A DNA stretch of 64,000 nucleotides from Amycolatopsis coloradensis (lineage in GTDB: Bacteria; Actinomycetota; Actinomycetes; Mycobacteriales; Pseudonocardiaceae), in assembly GCF_037997115.1 (NCBI RefSeq), contig NZ_CP150484.1, forward strand, positions 1,000,988 to 1,064,987, written 5' to 3'. Shown here piece by piece: positions 24,741-33,939 of the stretch; the first letter of the stretch is position 1; each line of letters starts with the position of its first letter. The notes under the pieces are model-generated. The model searched no databases. It was not told the origin of the DNA and saw only the letters and a list, made by a program, of their open reading frames with translations. The translations under genes and the position numbers were made by a program.

Positions 24741-25802
24741 CTACAGACACTGACGCCGCAAGGCTTCCACGATCCCGTCGGCCAGGTCGGCCGTGGCGGC
24801 GTCGTCGAAGTCCTTGCGGCGTGCGCGCACGGTGACGGTGCTCGTCTCGCCGACGGTCACCGCACCGAACGCCACGCCTGAGCGGCCGCTGGCGGCGGGA
24901 TAGAACGCGATCGACGTGACCGCGTCCGCCGCTGAAACGACGCCGAGATTGGAAACCAGGTAGGTCGAACCGAGCCTGCTCGCCAGCAGACGGGTGCCCA
25001 GCCGGGCGATCCTGCTGCTGCGGGCGGGAAAATCGGGTTCCGGCGGCTGCGCGGCCAGCAGCGCACCCACTTCGGCGACCGTGGGTTTTCCGCCGAGCCG
25101 CAACCGGAAGAACGCGCTGTCGTGCAAGGGTTCGGGCGCGGCTCCGCTTCGCCAGGACGCGCCGACCGCGGCCACCACCCTGACGGCCTCCTCGCCGTGC
25201 CGGGCGTTCCACGTCTCGGTCAGCTTGGCGGCGGCCGCCGCGAAGGCGGAGGATCCGAATCGCGAGCGAGGGAGAATCCTCGCACTGAACACGTCTCCTG
25301 AGCGACTTTCCGCCCGTTCCGGGGTGATTCTCGCCGGAGGCGCGAAAAGTGCTTCCGCGAGGCGCTGGAAGGCGGACACGAGAAAGGACCGATCGGCCGT
25401 GCGTGCGCCGATTCCCTTGGCGGCGGACGAGATCGGGATGTCCAGGGCCAGCCCGAGAACGGCGAGCAGGCCGAGACCGTCGAGGGCGCCGTGATGCGCG
25501 GCGATCAGCACGACGGGCTCGTCGACGCCGACCGCGACCCGGATCAAGGGCGCACCGCGTTCGTACGAGGTCTCGGCGAACCGATCGCGGATCGCCGGAA
25601 GTTCTTCGCCGGAAACGGCCACGACTTCGGGAGCGGCGCCGAGCCACGGCCGTTCCTCGACCGCGACCGCGAGCCGCATGCGCGCCTTTTCCGGCGTCAG
25701 CACCGAAGACAGTCTCGCTTCCAGGAGGATGCTCCAGGAAACGGTGGGGTCGCCGTAGAGCCCGACGACCCGGCCGGCGTGGTCGGAAGCGAGCTCGGAC
25801 AC
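24741..25802 (-). CDS. HHxxxDG condensation/acyltransferase-like protein
   Basis: A 353-residue protein of the chloramphenicol-acetyltransferase-like fold used by condensation domains, Pap proteins and wax-ester synthases. VLIAAHHGALDGLGLLAVL (about residues 96-115) contains the catalytic HHxxxDG. A DFGWG motif is not seen; the C-terminal half has the expected strand-rich pattern (TYLVSNLGVVSAADAVTSIAFYP). It starts at GTG 25802, 4 bp after the DUF2613 stop, and so is third in an operon with the DUF2613 peptide and a large membrane protein. In an arabinan region it might acylate a lipid or glycan; this is inference. Confidence 0.7.
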   Translation of the reverse strand: MSELASDHAGRVVGLYGDPTVSWSILLEARLSSVLTPEKARMRLAVAVEERPWLGAAPEVVAVSGEELPAIRDRFAETSYERGAPLIRVAVGVDEPVVLIAAHHGALDGLGLLAVLGLALDIPISSAAKGIGARTADRSFLVSAFQRLAEALFAPPARITPERAESRSGDVFSARILPRSRFGSSAFAAAAAKLTETWNARHGEEAVRVVAAVGASWRSGAAPEPLHDSAFFRLRLGGKPTVAEVGALLAAQPPEPDFPARSSRIARLGTRLLASRLGSTYLVSNLGVVSAADAVTSIAFYPAASGRSGVAFGAVTVGETSTVTVRARRKDFDDAATADLADGIVEALRRQCL

Positions 25803-25806
25803 CGGC

Positions 25807-25986
25807 TCAGCGGTTGCCGTAAATAACGTGCTCGGGGCTCGAGTTCGGGTTGAACTGCTCCTTGATCTTCGCCTGCACCTGAGGTGCGGCGTCCGGATCC
25901 GCGGTGTTCGTCAGCGCGTAACTCCCGCCCGCGGCCGTCGCGAGCCCGATGATGACGGCGGCTGCCGCGCCGATGAGGGTGCCCAA
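25807..25986 (-). CDS. DUF2613 small membrane/secreted protein
   Basis: A 59-residue protein starting at TTG 25986, with AGGAG 7 bp upstream, 3 bp after the stop of the large membrane-protein gene. It reads LGTLIGAAAAVIIGLATAAG as one hydrophobic segment, then a periplasmic tail ending FNPNSSPEHVIYGNR. The segment and the NPN...YGNR end are characteristic of DUF2613 proteins. A homolog sits beside aftD in Mycobacterium tuberculosis (the Rv0236A position), so the gene order is conserved. Its function is unknown; an accessory peptide for an envelope glycosyltransferase is plausible. Confidence 0.82.
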   Translation of the reverse strand: MGTLIGAAAAVIIGLATAAGGSYALTNTADPDAAPQVQAKIKEQFNPNSSPEHVIYGNR

Positions 25987-25989
25987 GAC

Positions 25990-27681
25990 CTACTCCTTCC
26001 GAGACAGGGAATTCCTGCGTCGGCTCAATGTACGCACCGGTAACTTAAGGCACAACAGTGCGGCCGCGATCGATAACAGCGCTACTCCGTTTGCCAGCGC
26101 CACGGGGATCGGTGATCGCGCCCCGGTCACGACGGGCTCACCGGGAGTGCGGTGAAGCGTGAGCCAGTCACCGGACCACACCGGTTCCGCGCCGGTCAGC
26201 AACCGCGGGTCGACCCGGCCCGGCGTCCCGTGTTCGACCAGGATCCAGCCGATTCCCGCCGCTGACAGGTCTTCCGCCGACCGCGCGGCACGGACACGGT
26301 CCATTCTGGAATCCTCGCCGGAGATCTCCTCGCCGCCGACGCGCAGTGTGTCGTCGACGAGGACGGTCTCGGGCAGTGCCCGCGGCGCCGGATCCAGCTG
26401 TGTCCGGTGGTCGTTCCAGGCGAAACTCCGAAACGTGGACAGCGGTAGCGTGACGACGTCGCCGGGCCGGTCGTCTTCGGCGAGCACCCGATGGACGGCG
26501 TTCCAGTCATCCGGGTAGCGCACCGCTTCGAGCCTTCCCCAGCCGCCCCAGGCGAGATCGGGCATGGTGAGCAAGGGAAAGAGCCCGGCGGCCACGACGA
26601 GCGCCCCACGCGCCGCCCCGGTCCGCAGGCGCGCGGCGGCGGCTTCGACCGCCAGCGCGAACCCGAGCGCGACCGGAAGCGCCCACCAGGCCACCCATTT
26701 CTGCGCGTCCCGCAGCAGTCCCGCGCCGGGGACGTGTCCCATCGCCCAGGAGAGCACAGGCTCGCCGAACGGCAGTGTCGCCAGCGCGGCGAGCACGACA
26801 CCGAGAACTCCCAGCAACAGCAACGCTCTCGCCGGCGGTGTCCCCCACTTTCGCGCGAGGGGGCGGAGCCCGGCCAGCGCCACGGCGACCGTGACGAGGA
26901 TCAGCACCGGGGTTATCGGCGCGCCCCGGCTGCCGGGGACGACGTCACCGTTCCAGATCCCGCCGAGCCCCAGCACGCTCAGGATCGCCGGGCCCCAGCT
27001 TTCCGCGCGGGCACTGAAGGCGGCCACTCCGGCGGGATCGGACAGCGTGCCACCGTCGTGCAGGAGGGTCGGGACGAGCCACGGAAGGTTGAGCACGACA
27101 GCGAGACCGAGGGTATGGCCGAGTTTTCGCGGTCCGGCCAGCGCGATCGCGGTGAGCGCGGCCAGCACGCCGCCGGGTGGCGTGAGCACCGCGGGGGCAC
27201 AGGCGAGCATCAGCCCTGCGAGCGCCCTCGGTTCGTTCCGGCGCAGCGAAAGCGCGGCGCGCACGATCCACGGGAGGCAGGCGTAGGTGAGCAGGAGCGG
27301 CCAATGCCCGATGAACAGGCGCTCCGCGAAATAGGCCGTCCACGCGTAACCGGTGGCCGCGACGATCCGCGTACCGAGTTGCTCCGTCGGGACCAGCCGC
27401 CCTGCACCGTATGCCGCAAGGAACAGCGAGAGCAGCAAAACGATTTTCTGGACGACGTCGCCGGGAACGACCGCTGTCGCGAGCGCGATCACGGCGTCGG
27501 CGGGAACCGATCGCGGCAGGGCGGAGCCGAGCCCGAGCGCGTCCGGGATCAGCGACTGACGCTGGGCGAACACCATGTCGTAACTCAGGACGAAACCGCG
27601 TCCGAGCACGGGCAGGAACACCAGCGACGCCAGCCCGGCCGACACCGCGGCCAAGGCGAGACGTTCGCGCCGTGCGTCCAA
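25990..27681 (-). CDS. Large polytopic membrane protein of the aftD locus (Rv0235c-like)
   Basis: A protein of about 563 residues with roughly 10 transmembrane helices over the first 400 residues, a soluble extracytoplasmic domain (about 395-520, WNAVHRVLAEDDRPGDVVTLPLSTF) and a final helix near the C-terminus. The layout and the YDMVFAQRQSLIPDALGLG loop after the first helix resemble GT-C-type glycosyltransferases. I favour TTG 27681, which has GGGAAGAG before it. The in-frame GTG at 27747 would overlap the divergent flippase start. It heads the operon with DUF2613 and the acyltransferase-like gene. By synteny it matches the transmembrane protein next to aftD in mycobacteria; its activity is not known. 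Confidence 0.72.
   Translation of the reverse strand: MDARRERLALAAVSAGLASLVFLPVLGRGFVLSYDMVFAQRQSLIPDALGLGSALPRSVPADAVIALATAVVPGDVVQKIVLLLSLFLAAYGAGRLVPTEQLGTRIVAATGYAWTAYFAERLFIGHWPLLLTYACLPWIVRAALSLRRNEPRALAGLMLACAPAVLTPPGGVLAALTAIALAGPRKLGHTLGLAVVLNLPWLVPTLLHDGGTLSDPAGVAAFSARAESWGPAILSVLGLGGIWNGDVVPGSRGAPITPVLILVTVAVALAGLRPLARKWGTPPARALLLLGVLGVVLAALATLPFGEPVLSWAMGHVPGAGLLRDAQKWVAWWALPVALGFALAVEAAAARLRTGAARGALVVAAGLFPLLTMPDLAWGGWGRLEAVRYPDDWNAVHRVLAEDDRPGDVVTLPLSTFRSFAWNDHRTQLDPAPRALPETVLVDDTLRVGGEEISGEDSRMDRVRAARSAEDLSAAGIGWILVEHGTPGRVDPRLLTGAEPVWSGDWLTLHRTPGEPVVTGARSPIPVALANGVALLSIAAALLCLKLPVRTLSRRRNSLSRKE
26029..26044 (-). promoter_or_regulatory. TACCG-N4-GTA motif, copy 3 (inside a gene, before DUF2613)
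   Basis: Minus-strand GTTACCGGTGCGTACA, identical to copy 2, lies 42 bp upstream of the DUF2613 TTG start and within the 3' end of the large membrane-protein gene. It suggests an internal promoter or operator for DUF2613 and the acyltransferase-like gene. Confidence 0.55.
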
Positions 27682-27723
27682 CTGCTCTTCCCTTTCCGCC
27701 TCGATCGCGGTTATGGTCGCCCG

Positions 27724-27739
27724 ATTACTCGCCGGTAAT
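27724..27739 (-). promoter_or_regulatory. TACCG-N4-GTA motif, copy 4 (divergent promoter)
   Basis: Minus-strand ATTACCGGCGAGTAAT is an inverted repeat between the divergent large membrane-protein gene (42 bp to TTG 27681) and the flippase gene. It overlaps the flippase ATG at 27738, which supports the alternative flippase start TTG 27750. Confidence 0.6.
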
Positions 27740-28949
27740 GGGAGCACCGTTGAGCGTAGACGTCGAGGTCGAAGAGACCAGGACCGACAAGCGTGTCGCG
27801 GCGATCCTCGTCTCGCTCGCGCTGGCGGCCAACAACGCCGGCGCCTACGCGCTGAGCATCATCGCCGCCCGGCTGCTCGCGCCGAGTGCGTTCGGCGAGC
27901 TGAGCTCGCTGCTGGCGGTGCTGGTGATCGGCGTCGTCCCCGCGATGGGTCTGCAAACCGTCGTCGCGCTGCGGGTCGCCCGCAAACCGCGGGACAGTGG
28001 GACACTCCTCGCGCTCGGCCTCACGACGAGTGCCATCGTGGCGACCATCGGCCTGCTCCTGGCGCCGGTGCTGGTCTTCGTGCTGCACCTGGATTCCGTG
28101 GTGCCCGCGCTGCTGCTCGCCGTCACACTCGGCCCGCTGACGCTGCTCGGCCTCTTCCACGGCCTTTTGCAGGGCAGCGGCCGCTTCGCCCTCCTGGCCG
28201 GACTCATGGCGCTCGAAGGGGCTGGGAAGGTCGGCGGCTCGCTGGTCGGCCTGCTGATCGGCGGTGACGCCACCGGCGCCCTGGCAGGCACCGCGATCGG
28301 CTCGTACCTGGTGATCTTCTGCGGCTGGGTCCTCTGTGGACGGCAGCGACCGCGGAAGGCGGGCTGGCACGCGGGCGAAGTCCTGCACGCGGCGCAGGCG
28401 ATGCTGGCGCTGGTCCTGCTGGTGAACCTCGACCTGGTGCTGGCGCGCCACACCCTCCCCGCGACCGAAGCCGGCGAATACGCACTCGGCGCGATCGTCA
28501 CGAAGATCGCCTACTGGCTCCCCCAAGCCGTCGGCGTCCTGGTCCTCCCCCGCTTCGCGAACGGCGACGACCGCCGCCGCATCCTGCCCGCCGCCCTGGC
28601 CGTCTGCGCCGCCCTCGACGCCGTCGTGCTCCTCGTCTCGGTGGTCGCCGGCCCACGCCTGCTCTCCTTCATCGGCGGCTCCGGCTACGCCGCCAGCACC
28701 ATGCCGGTCTGGCCGTTCGCCCTCGCCGGCTCGATGCTCGCACTGGTGCAGATCCTGCTGTTCTCGCGCCTCGCCGCCGGTGACCGGCGGGTGACCGTGC
28801 TGATGTGGACGACCGTCGTGGTGGAAACGGTGCTGGTGACCGCTTGGCTGCACTCGTCGGCTGTTCAGGTGGTGACCGTCGCTGCCTGCTGCGCCGGGGG
28901 TCTGGCACTGTCCGGTGCCGTCCTGGAGTTGCGGTCGCGTCGCGCTTGA
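27738..28949 (+). CDS. MOP-superfamily flippase (polysaccharide transporter)
   Basis: A 403-residue integral membrane protein with about 12 transmembrane helices, of the MATE/Wzx-like multidrug-oligosaccharidyl-lipid-polysaccharide exporter superfamily. Landmarks are LALAANNAGAYALSIIAARLLAPSAFGELSSLLAVLVI near the N-terminus (typical G-x-x-A-x-R-x-L-x-P-x-x-F-G) and LVLLVNLDLVLARHTLPATEAGEYALGAIVTKIAYWLPQA in the middle. It would flip lipid-linked glycans to the outer face. ATG 27738 lies inside motif copy 4; TTG 27750, with GGAG 5 bp upstream, may be the true start. The cargo is probably an arabinan-related precursor by location. Confidence 0.8.
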   Translation: MGAPLSVDVEVEETRTDKRVAAILVSLALAANNAGAYALSIIAARLLAPSAFGELSSLLAVLVIGVVPAMGLQTVVALRVARKPRDSGTLLALGLTTSAIVATIGLLLAPVLVFVLHLDSVVPALLLAVTLGPLTLLGLFHGLLQGSGRFALLAGLMALEGAGKVGGSLVGLLIGGDATGALAGTAIGSYLVIFCGWVLCGRQRPRKAGWHAGEVLHAAQAMLALVLLVNLDLVLARHTLPATEAGEYALGAIVTKIAYWLPQAVGVLVLPRFANGDDRRRILPAALAVCAALDAVVLLVSVVAGPRLLSFIGGSGYAASTMPVWPFALAGSMLALVQILLFSRLAAGDRRVTVLMWTTVVVETVLVTAWLHSSAVQVVTVAACCAGGLALSGAVLELRSRRA

Positions 28950-28954
28950 CCGGC

Positions 28955-29893
28955 TCATCCGATGTGCACGTCGGGTCGTGGACGCCGCTGAGCACTGCGA
29001 AACGCTGCTCTGAGCTCGTCCAGGACCAGATTCGGTTCGGTACGGATACGGGACGGCAAGGTTTGGAGAACGACGATCCCTGCCGCGGCATAACGCGCGT
29101 TTCGCGCGAGGGTCGCACGGAACTGATCACCTCCGGAATGATAGCCGCGGGAATCGACTTCCCAGGCGAACCCGACCTCGTCGCACCAACCATCCGGCTT
29201 CGCGACGAACCGGCCTGTCGCATCGAAGACCTTCACGTTCCAGCGGAACGCCGGTAGCCCTGAACGCGCCCACAAGCTCCACGCGTCGGCCTCGGCGACA
29301 GAGTGCGCGCCGCCCAGAATCGGCGCCAGTCCCCGTAGCAGTCTCGCGTCGAATCGAGACCGCTCGTCGATCTCGACGGCGAGCGCCCGCGGCACGCAAT
29401 GACGCTCTTGCACCGCTTCGGCCATCATCGCCACGATCGGATCTAGTTCGGGGGTTCGTCGTGCCGCGTCGATCACCGCCCGCGGCACGGGAGCGGTGGG
29501 AACACCGGCTCTGATCCGCGGTACCGGCAGGCGTCGCGTCCGTTCGACATGGACGAACCCGGTACTGGCGATTGCTCTTCCGGCCGGTACGAGGACATGC
29601 ACGTCGCCGAAATCCGGCAACTTTTTCAAGCCATAACGCCTGAGCGCGGACACGCCGGTGAGCATCGAACTTTCACGCGCATGAATCAGGCCGGCCTCGA
29701 TCCGCTGTTCTTCGGTCGGCTCACCGTTCCCGAGCAGCACGACTCCTGGCAGCAACATCCGCCACACACCACCGGGCTCACACCGGCGCCAGATCGTTCT
29801 TCTGGGCACACCGAGCTCTTCGAGCCGCTTTGCCTCGACCACGGCCTGGCCGCTCGTCATCAGTGGGTGCTGCGCCCACTCCCCTCTACGCAC
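28955..29893 (-). CDS. AbiEi-antitoxin-like wHTH protein with Vsr/DUF559-like nuclease domain
   Basis: A 312-residue protein. The N-terminal winged helix (about residues 10-50, GVPRRTIWRRCEPGGVWRMLLPGVVLL) and following domain (SMLTGVSALRRYGLKKLPDFGDVHVLVP) resemble AbiEi-type antitoxins. The C-terminal part (about 225-300) carries FVAKPDGWCDEVGFAWEVDSRGYH, an Asp followed by E-x-D and His, as in Vsr/DUF559 PD-(D/E)xK-like endonuclease folds. No AbiEii-type toxin gene adjoins it. Such proteins are multi-copy in many actinomycetes and uncharacterised. Nuclease activity is predicted from the residues only. Confidence 0.68.
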   Translation of the reverse strand: MRRGEWAQHPLMTSGQAVVEAKRLEELGVPRRTIWRRCEPGGVWRMLLPGVVLLGNGEPTEEQRIEAGLIHARESSMLTGVSALRRYGLKKLPDFGDVHVLVPAGRAIASTGFVHVERTRRLPVPRIRAGVPTAPVPRAVIDAARRTPELDPIVAMMAEAVQERHCVPRALAVEIDERSRFDARLLRGLAPILGGAHSVAEADAWSLWARSGLPAFRWNVKVFDATGRFVAKPDGWCDEVGFAWEVDSRGYHSGGDQFRATLARNARYAAAGIVVLQTLPSRIRTEPNLVLDELRAAFRSAQRRPRPDVHIG

Positions 29894-29961
29894 ATGATCA
29901 GCTTGAGCCAGCCCACCGACAGAAAACGCGGACTCATGTCGTGACCGGTCCGGTGAAGCGG

Positions 29962-30008
29962 GGGTGTGTGGAAATAGGGACGTTCAGCGTCTCTATTTCC
30001 ACACACCC
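29962..30008. repeat. 47-bp palindromic repeat, copy 1, 3' of aftD
   Basis: A near-perfect inverted repeat: GGGTGTGTGG at the left end, CCACACACCC at the right, arms of about 21 bp with one mismatch around a TTCAG loop. It begins 7 bp after the aftD stop codon, so it may act as its terminator. It matches 60193-60239 at 41 of 47 positions. Confidence 0.75.
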
Positions 30009-30015
30009 CTCACGC

Positions 30016-33000
30016 TCAGTCACCCACGGGCTCGCGTCCACCGAACCAAGGCACACAAGTCGCCACCATCGCCGCCGCCGCCAGCAGCAGCGAAGCCTGG
30101 GTCATCGGACCGTAGGCCCACTCCTGACCGTGCCCCAGCAGCCGCCCCACCACCGCGACGAGCGTTCCCACGACCATGCCGCCGACAGCGAGGTACCGCG
30201 GCGCGCGTTCGCTGAACTGGCGGGCGAGCAGGACGGCGATCAGCAGCACGATCGGCAGCATCCCGCCCAGTACGGCCAGCAGTCCGATGAGGACCACCGG
30301 GACCACCCGCCCGGAGCCCGCCTCCACCGGAAGACGTCGCCGACGGGCAGGCCAGAGCGCACCGATCAGCACCAGCAGGATCGCGACCGCGCCGATCAGC
30401 AGACCCGACCGGTACTTCCAGTCCGGAGTGAACTCCAGCCGCACGACGCCACCGGAGCCGGCGGGCAGGATCCACGCCTGCTGCCAGCCGTCGACGCGCG
30501 TCTTCACCAGCGGAGTCCCGTTCAGCGAAGCGGCCCAGCCCGCGTTCGCGTTCTCCGGAACGGCCAAAATGGACTCCTCGCCGCCCGCCACGGTGACCGA
30601 TCGGGACGTCGCGTCCCAGGACTCCACCGTGACGGCGCGATGCGCGGCGGGCGAAGCGGCCCGGCCGGCGGGTTTCAGCCAGAGATCCTGGACCACAAAG
30701 GACTCGGACCGGTCTGTCCGCAGTTCGTGTCCGCCCGCCGTCAGGTCGACGCCGCCCGCCGAATCGGGACACGCGGAGAGCGTCAGCGGCCGGTGCGCGA
30801 CGAAATCGGCGAGGGTGCCGCGCACGGACGTGTCGTAGTCGAGGCCGTCCAGGCGGACGTTCGGGCCCGATCCGCAGGGTAGCGTGAATTCCGCTGCCGG
30901 GGTGGGGAGTTCGGCGCCGGTCAGGGACAGGCTCCCGATACCCAGCGAGTTCCGGGTCCGCTGGTCGTCGTCGAGACCGGCGAACGCGATCTTCAGCTGC
31001 GAGGTGTCCAAGGGGGCGAAGGTCGCGGCGCCGGAAGCGTCGAGTTCGACGGAGCGGCTCGACGTCGGTGTGGTCAGTTCCAACCGCGCGGGCGCGCCGG
31101 TGTCGGCCGCGACGCGGATTCCCGAGATCGTCTGGGGTTTCGCCCAATCCAGGGTCAACGTCGGCCGCAGGTCGGTGACGTCGGGCAGCCACGTGGTCGC
31201 GGGATTCCCGTCCACCGCGGCGAATCCGCTCGCCGAGGGATCCCCGCCCAGTTGCGAAGTCGCCGACACCTGCACGCCGGGCAAGGTCACCGGGAACCGG
31301 CCACCGCCGGCGGGCAGCACGGTGCCGCCGAACTCGTAGGCGCTCGGCGACGTCGTCGAGAACAGCCGCCGGATTCCGTCCGGTTCTTCACCGTCGCGGC
31401 CCGCGTTGGCATCGCAGCGGACATGCCCTCCGTCGGGCACGCACGCGTAACGCGGCTGCGCGCCCCTGGTGAACGCGAAGCCCGGCGCCGAACCAGGGCC
31501 GAGGTCGGCCGGGACTTCGAGCGCGCGTTGCGGGTCGACGCCGGGGATCGTCAGTTCCGAGATCCCGACGTTGCCGTCCTGCCTGCCGACCACGAGCGAC
31601 AGCAACGTGATCCGCACCTTGCGCGTCACCCCCGCGGGCGCCGGGTAGGTATGCGCCCCCGCGCCCCGGACGACCTGGTGATCGACGGAACCGTTGTCCG
31701 TGGTGATCCGGATCCGGGTCGGCGGCCAGCCGACGCGGATGTCGTCGACCATCGCGAGATCCACCGAGTTCACCAGCCTCGGCGTATCGAGCTCGACTTC
31801 GAGCCATTCCCCGATCGGGCCGGTGAAACTCGACGAATGCCAAGCGGTGCGTGGATCCCCGTCCAGCGCGGCGAACGGCTGATGGCTCGGGTCCGAACCG
31901 CCGAACGCGTCCGCGAACGAAGCCGCCGTCGACGCGTTGACCGAACGGATCCCCCGGTAGGCGGCGACGGTCTGGTGCTGCTCGCCGGGGAACGGCAAGA
32001 CGTCCAGCGCGGCTCGTTGCTGCCGCGCGGATTCCCCGGCGGTCAGGGTCTGGCTCAGGTTGTCCCGCACGCCGCCGACGTTGCGTTCGGCGCGACGCAG
32101 CCCGTCGGTGACCAGCCGCGGCCCGGTCGGCGAACCACCGTCCCCGGTCAGCACCGTCGGCGTGCCGGGGTCGAGCTGCCCGGAGTTCATCAGCGGCAGC
32201 AGGTTCTCCGGCCCGCCGCTCACCGTCGGGACGTCCTTCGCGGAAGTCGCGGTGACGAGCGGCACCGGCCGTTTCACCTCGAAGATCTCCAGCGGCCCGA
32301 ACTGGGCCGACTTCTCGATCCCCGGCGACCCGGCCAGCCCGGCGCGCAACGTCGTGAAATCGGGCGCGCCGACCTTGGCGCGGTCGATGTCGCCGCGCAG
32401 CACCAGGAACCGGTAGCCCGACCGCGCGAGCAACTCCGCGAGCCCGGGATCCCCTCTGCCGTCGGCCAAAGCGGCGTCGACCGAGTCCATCAGGCGGGTG
32501 TTGCCCTCCGAGCCCAACGGCACATGATTGCGCACCGCCCACGGACTGTCCGCGATGGCCTGCGCAGGTTCGTCCACCGTGCGGCCCCAGTCGTACTCGC
32601 CGAACCCGGTCGCGGGCAGCAGCAGGGTACGTGTCGTCGCGTCGGTCTTGGCGACGTAGCCCATGGCGTCGTACCAGTATCCCGGCACTTCGTCCCAGCC
32701 CGGTCCTGGCCGCAACGTCAGCAACCACACCGGCGCGGCCATCGCCACCACCAGCAAGGCGCCCAGCGCGGGCCGCAGATTCCGGCGCGGCGCGGGCGCG
32801 GCGCTCGTGATGCCGTGGACGAACGCCAGCATCAACGGCAGTCGCAGCACCGGTTCGAACTTGTGCACGTTACGCAACGGCGCGAGCGGGCCGTCGAGCA
32901 GATGCCGCACCGGTTCCGCCAGCGGGCTGTCGAGCGTCCCGACATAGCCGACGGTCAGCAGCGTCAGCCCGGTCAGGACGCCGAGCACCAGGAAACGCCG

Positions 33001-33939
33001 TTCGGGCAGGCCACGCCGCGCGAGGCCGAGCAGCCCCACCGCGGCCACCAGCCCGGTGGCCGCCATCAGCACGGGATTGTCGATCAGCGCCCAGCCCGAC
33101 GGCCACCACGGCGTGCCCTGCACGACGTAGGCGACCCACTGGTTCGTGCCGCGCAGCACCTCGAACAACGACATCGGCGCCGTGGTGTTGGTCGCGGATT
33201 CGATGTAGTCGAGGAACGGCAGGCTGTACTGGCCGAGCAGCACCAGCGGCAGGAACCACCACAGCACCACGCCGACGACGAAGACGAACCACCAGATGAC
33301 CAGCGCGACGTGTGTGCTCCGCCATTTCCGGGTCAGCAACCACAACCCCGGGAGCACGAGCGCCATCACGACCATCGCGCCGTTGATCCCGCCCATGCAC
33401 AGCACGGCGAGCGCGGACAACCCGGCGGCACGGCGCGGCGAGCCGATGCGGTCGGCGAGGATCAGCGGCAGCAGCACCCACGGCAGCAGGACGGCCGGTA
33501 GCATTTCCGAGGACAGCGAACCGATTTCGGTGACCATCCTCGGCGCGAGGGCGTAACCGACTGCTCCGATCAGCCGAGTCCGTTCGTTTCCTATTTTCAG
33601 CGCGCGGGCCACCAGCAGGGCGCCCCCGAAAGCGACCGAGAGCAGGATCGCGCACCACAACCGCTGCGCGATCCACACCGGGATCCCGACCGCCTGGCAC
33701 AGCGCGAAGAACGGTCCCATCGGGAACAGGTAGCCGTACGCCTGGTTCTGCAACTCCCCCGCCGTCGCCTGGGGATTCCACAGGTGCAGCGCCCTGCCGA
33801 GGAAGGCGAGCGGATCCACGGCGAGATCGAGTTTCGTGTCGAAGGTCGTCCTGCCGGGACGCTGCACAAAGGACAGCACGGTCAGCGCCAGCACGATCCA
33901 CGTGCTCGGCCGTTTCACGAGCGCCCCGGGGGTTACCAT
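30016..33939 (-). CDS. aftD: Alpha-(1->3)-arabinofuranosyltransferase AftD
   Basis: A 1307-residue membrane enzyme that adds branching arabinofuranose to arabinan of arabinogalactan or lipoarabinomannan-like polymers, using decaprenyl-phosphoarabinose outside the membrane. The N-terminal GT-C part (about residues 10-430, roughly 10 helices) contains TKLDLAVDPLAFLGRALHLWNP with the catalytic-loop acidic residue, GYLFPMGPFFAL and YALAPRMVTEIGSLSSEMLPAVLLPWVLLPL, all AftD/DUF3367 hallmarks. The long periplasmic part contains carbohydrate-binding-like beta domains (about 650-1100), and two helices close the protein. Length matches mycobacterial AftD (about 1400). The start is uncertain: ATG 33939 lies inside motif copy 5, and GTG 33918 is an alternative. 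Confidence 0.9.
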   Translation of the reverse strand: MVTPGALVKRPSTWIVLALTVLSFVQRPGRTTFDTKLDLAVDPLAFLGRALHLWNPQATAGELQNQAYGYLFPMGPFFALCQAVGIPVWIAQRLWCAILLSVAFGGALLVARALKIGNERTRLIGAVGYALAPRMVTEIGSLSSEMLPAVLLPWVLLPLILADRIGSPRRAAGLSALAVLCMGGINGAMVVMALVLPGLWLLTRKWRSTHVALVIWWFVFVVGVVLWWFLPLVLLGQYSLPFLDYIESATNTTAPMSLFEVLRGTNQWVAYVVQGTPWWPSGWALIDNPVLMAATGLVAAVGLLGLARRGLPERRFLVLGVLTGLTLLTVGYVGTLDSPLAEPVRHLLDGPLAPLRNVHKFEPVLRLPLMLAFVHGITSAAPAPRRNLRPALGALLVVAMAAPVWLLTLRPGPGWDEVPGYWYDAMGYVAKTDATTRTLLLPATGFGEYDWGRTVDEPAQAIADSPWAVRNHVPLGSEGNTRLMDSVDAALADGRGDPGLAELLARSGYRFLVLRGDIDRAKVGAPDFTTLRAGLAGSPGIEKSAQFGPLEIFEVKRPVPLVTATSAKDVPTVSGGPENLLPLMNSGQLDPGTPTVLTGDGGSPTGPRLVTDGLRRAERNVGGVRDNLSQTLTAGESARQQRAALDVLPFPGEQHQTVAAYRGIRSVNASTAASFADAFGGSDPSHQPFAALDGDPRTAWHSSSFTGPIGEWLEVELDTPRLVNSVDLAMVDDIRVGWPPTRIRITTDNGSVDHQVVRGAGAHTYPAPAGVTRKVRITLLSLVVGRQDGNVGISELTIPGVDPQRALEVPADLGPGSAPGFAFTRGAQPRYACVPDGGHVRCDANAGRDGEEPDGIRRLFSTTSPSAYEFGGTVLPAGGGRFPVTLPGVQVSATSQLGGDPSASGFAAVDGNPATTWLPDVTDLRPTLTLDWAKPQTISGIRVAADTGAPARLELTTPTSSRSVELDASGAATFAPLDTSQLKIAFAGLDDDQRTRNSLGIGSLSLTGAELPTPAAEFTLPCGSGPNVRLDGLDYDTSVRGTLADFVAHRPLTLSACPDSAGGVDLTAGGHELRTDRSESFVVQDLWLKPAGRAASPAAHRAVTVESWDATSRSVTVAGGEESILAVPENANAGWAASLNGTPLVKTRVDGWQQAWILPAGSGGVVRLEFTPDWKYRSGLLIGAVAILLVLIGALWPARRRRLPVEAGSGRVVPVVLIGLLAVLGGMLPIVLLIAVLLARQFSERAPRYLAVGGMVVGTLVAVVGRLLGHGQEWAYGPMTQASLLLAAAAMVATCVPWFGGREPVGD

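Noticed and set aside
31252..33501. A 749-codon open frame on the plus strand inside aftD
   Set aside because: Antisense to aftD with arginine/glutamine-rich nonsense and no start context; AftD motifs are clear on the other strand.
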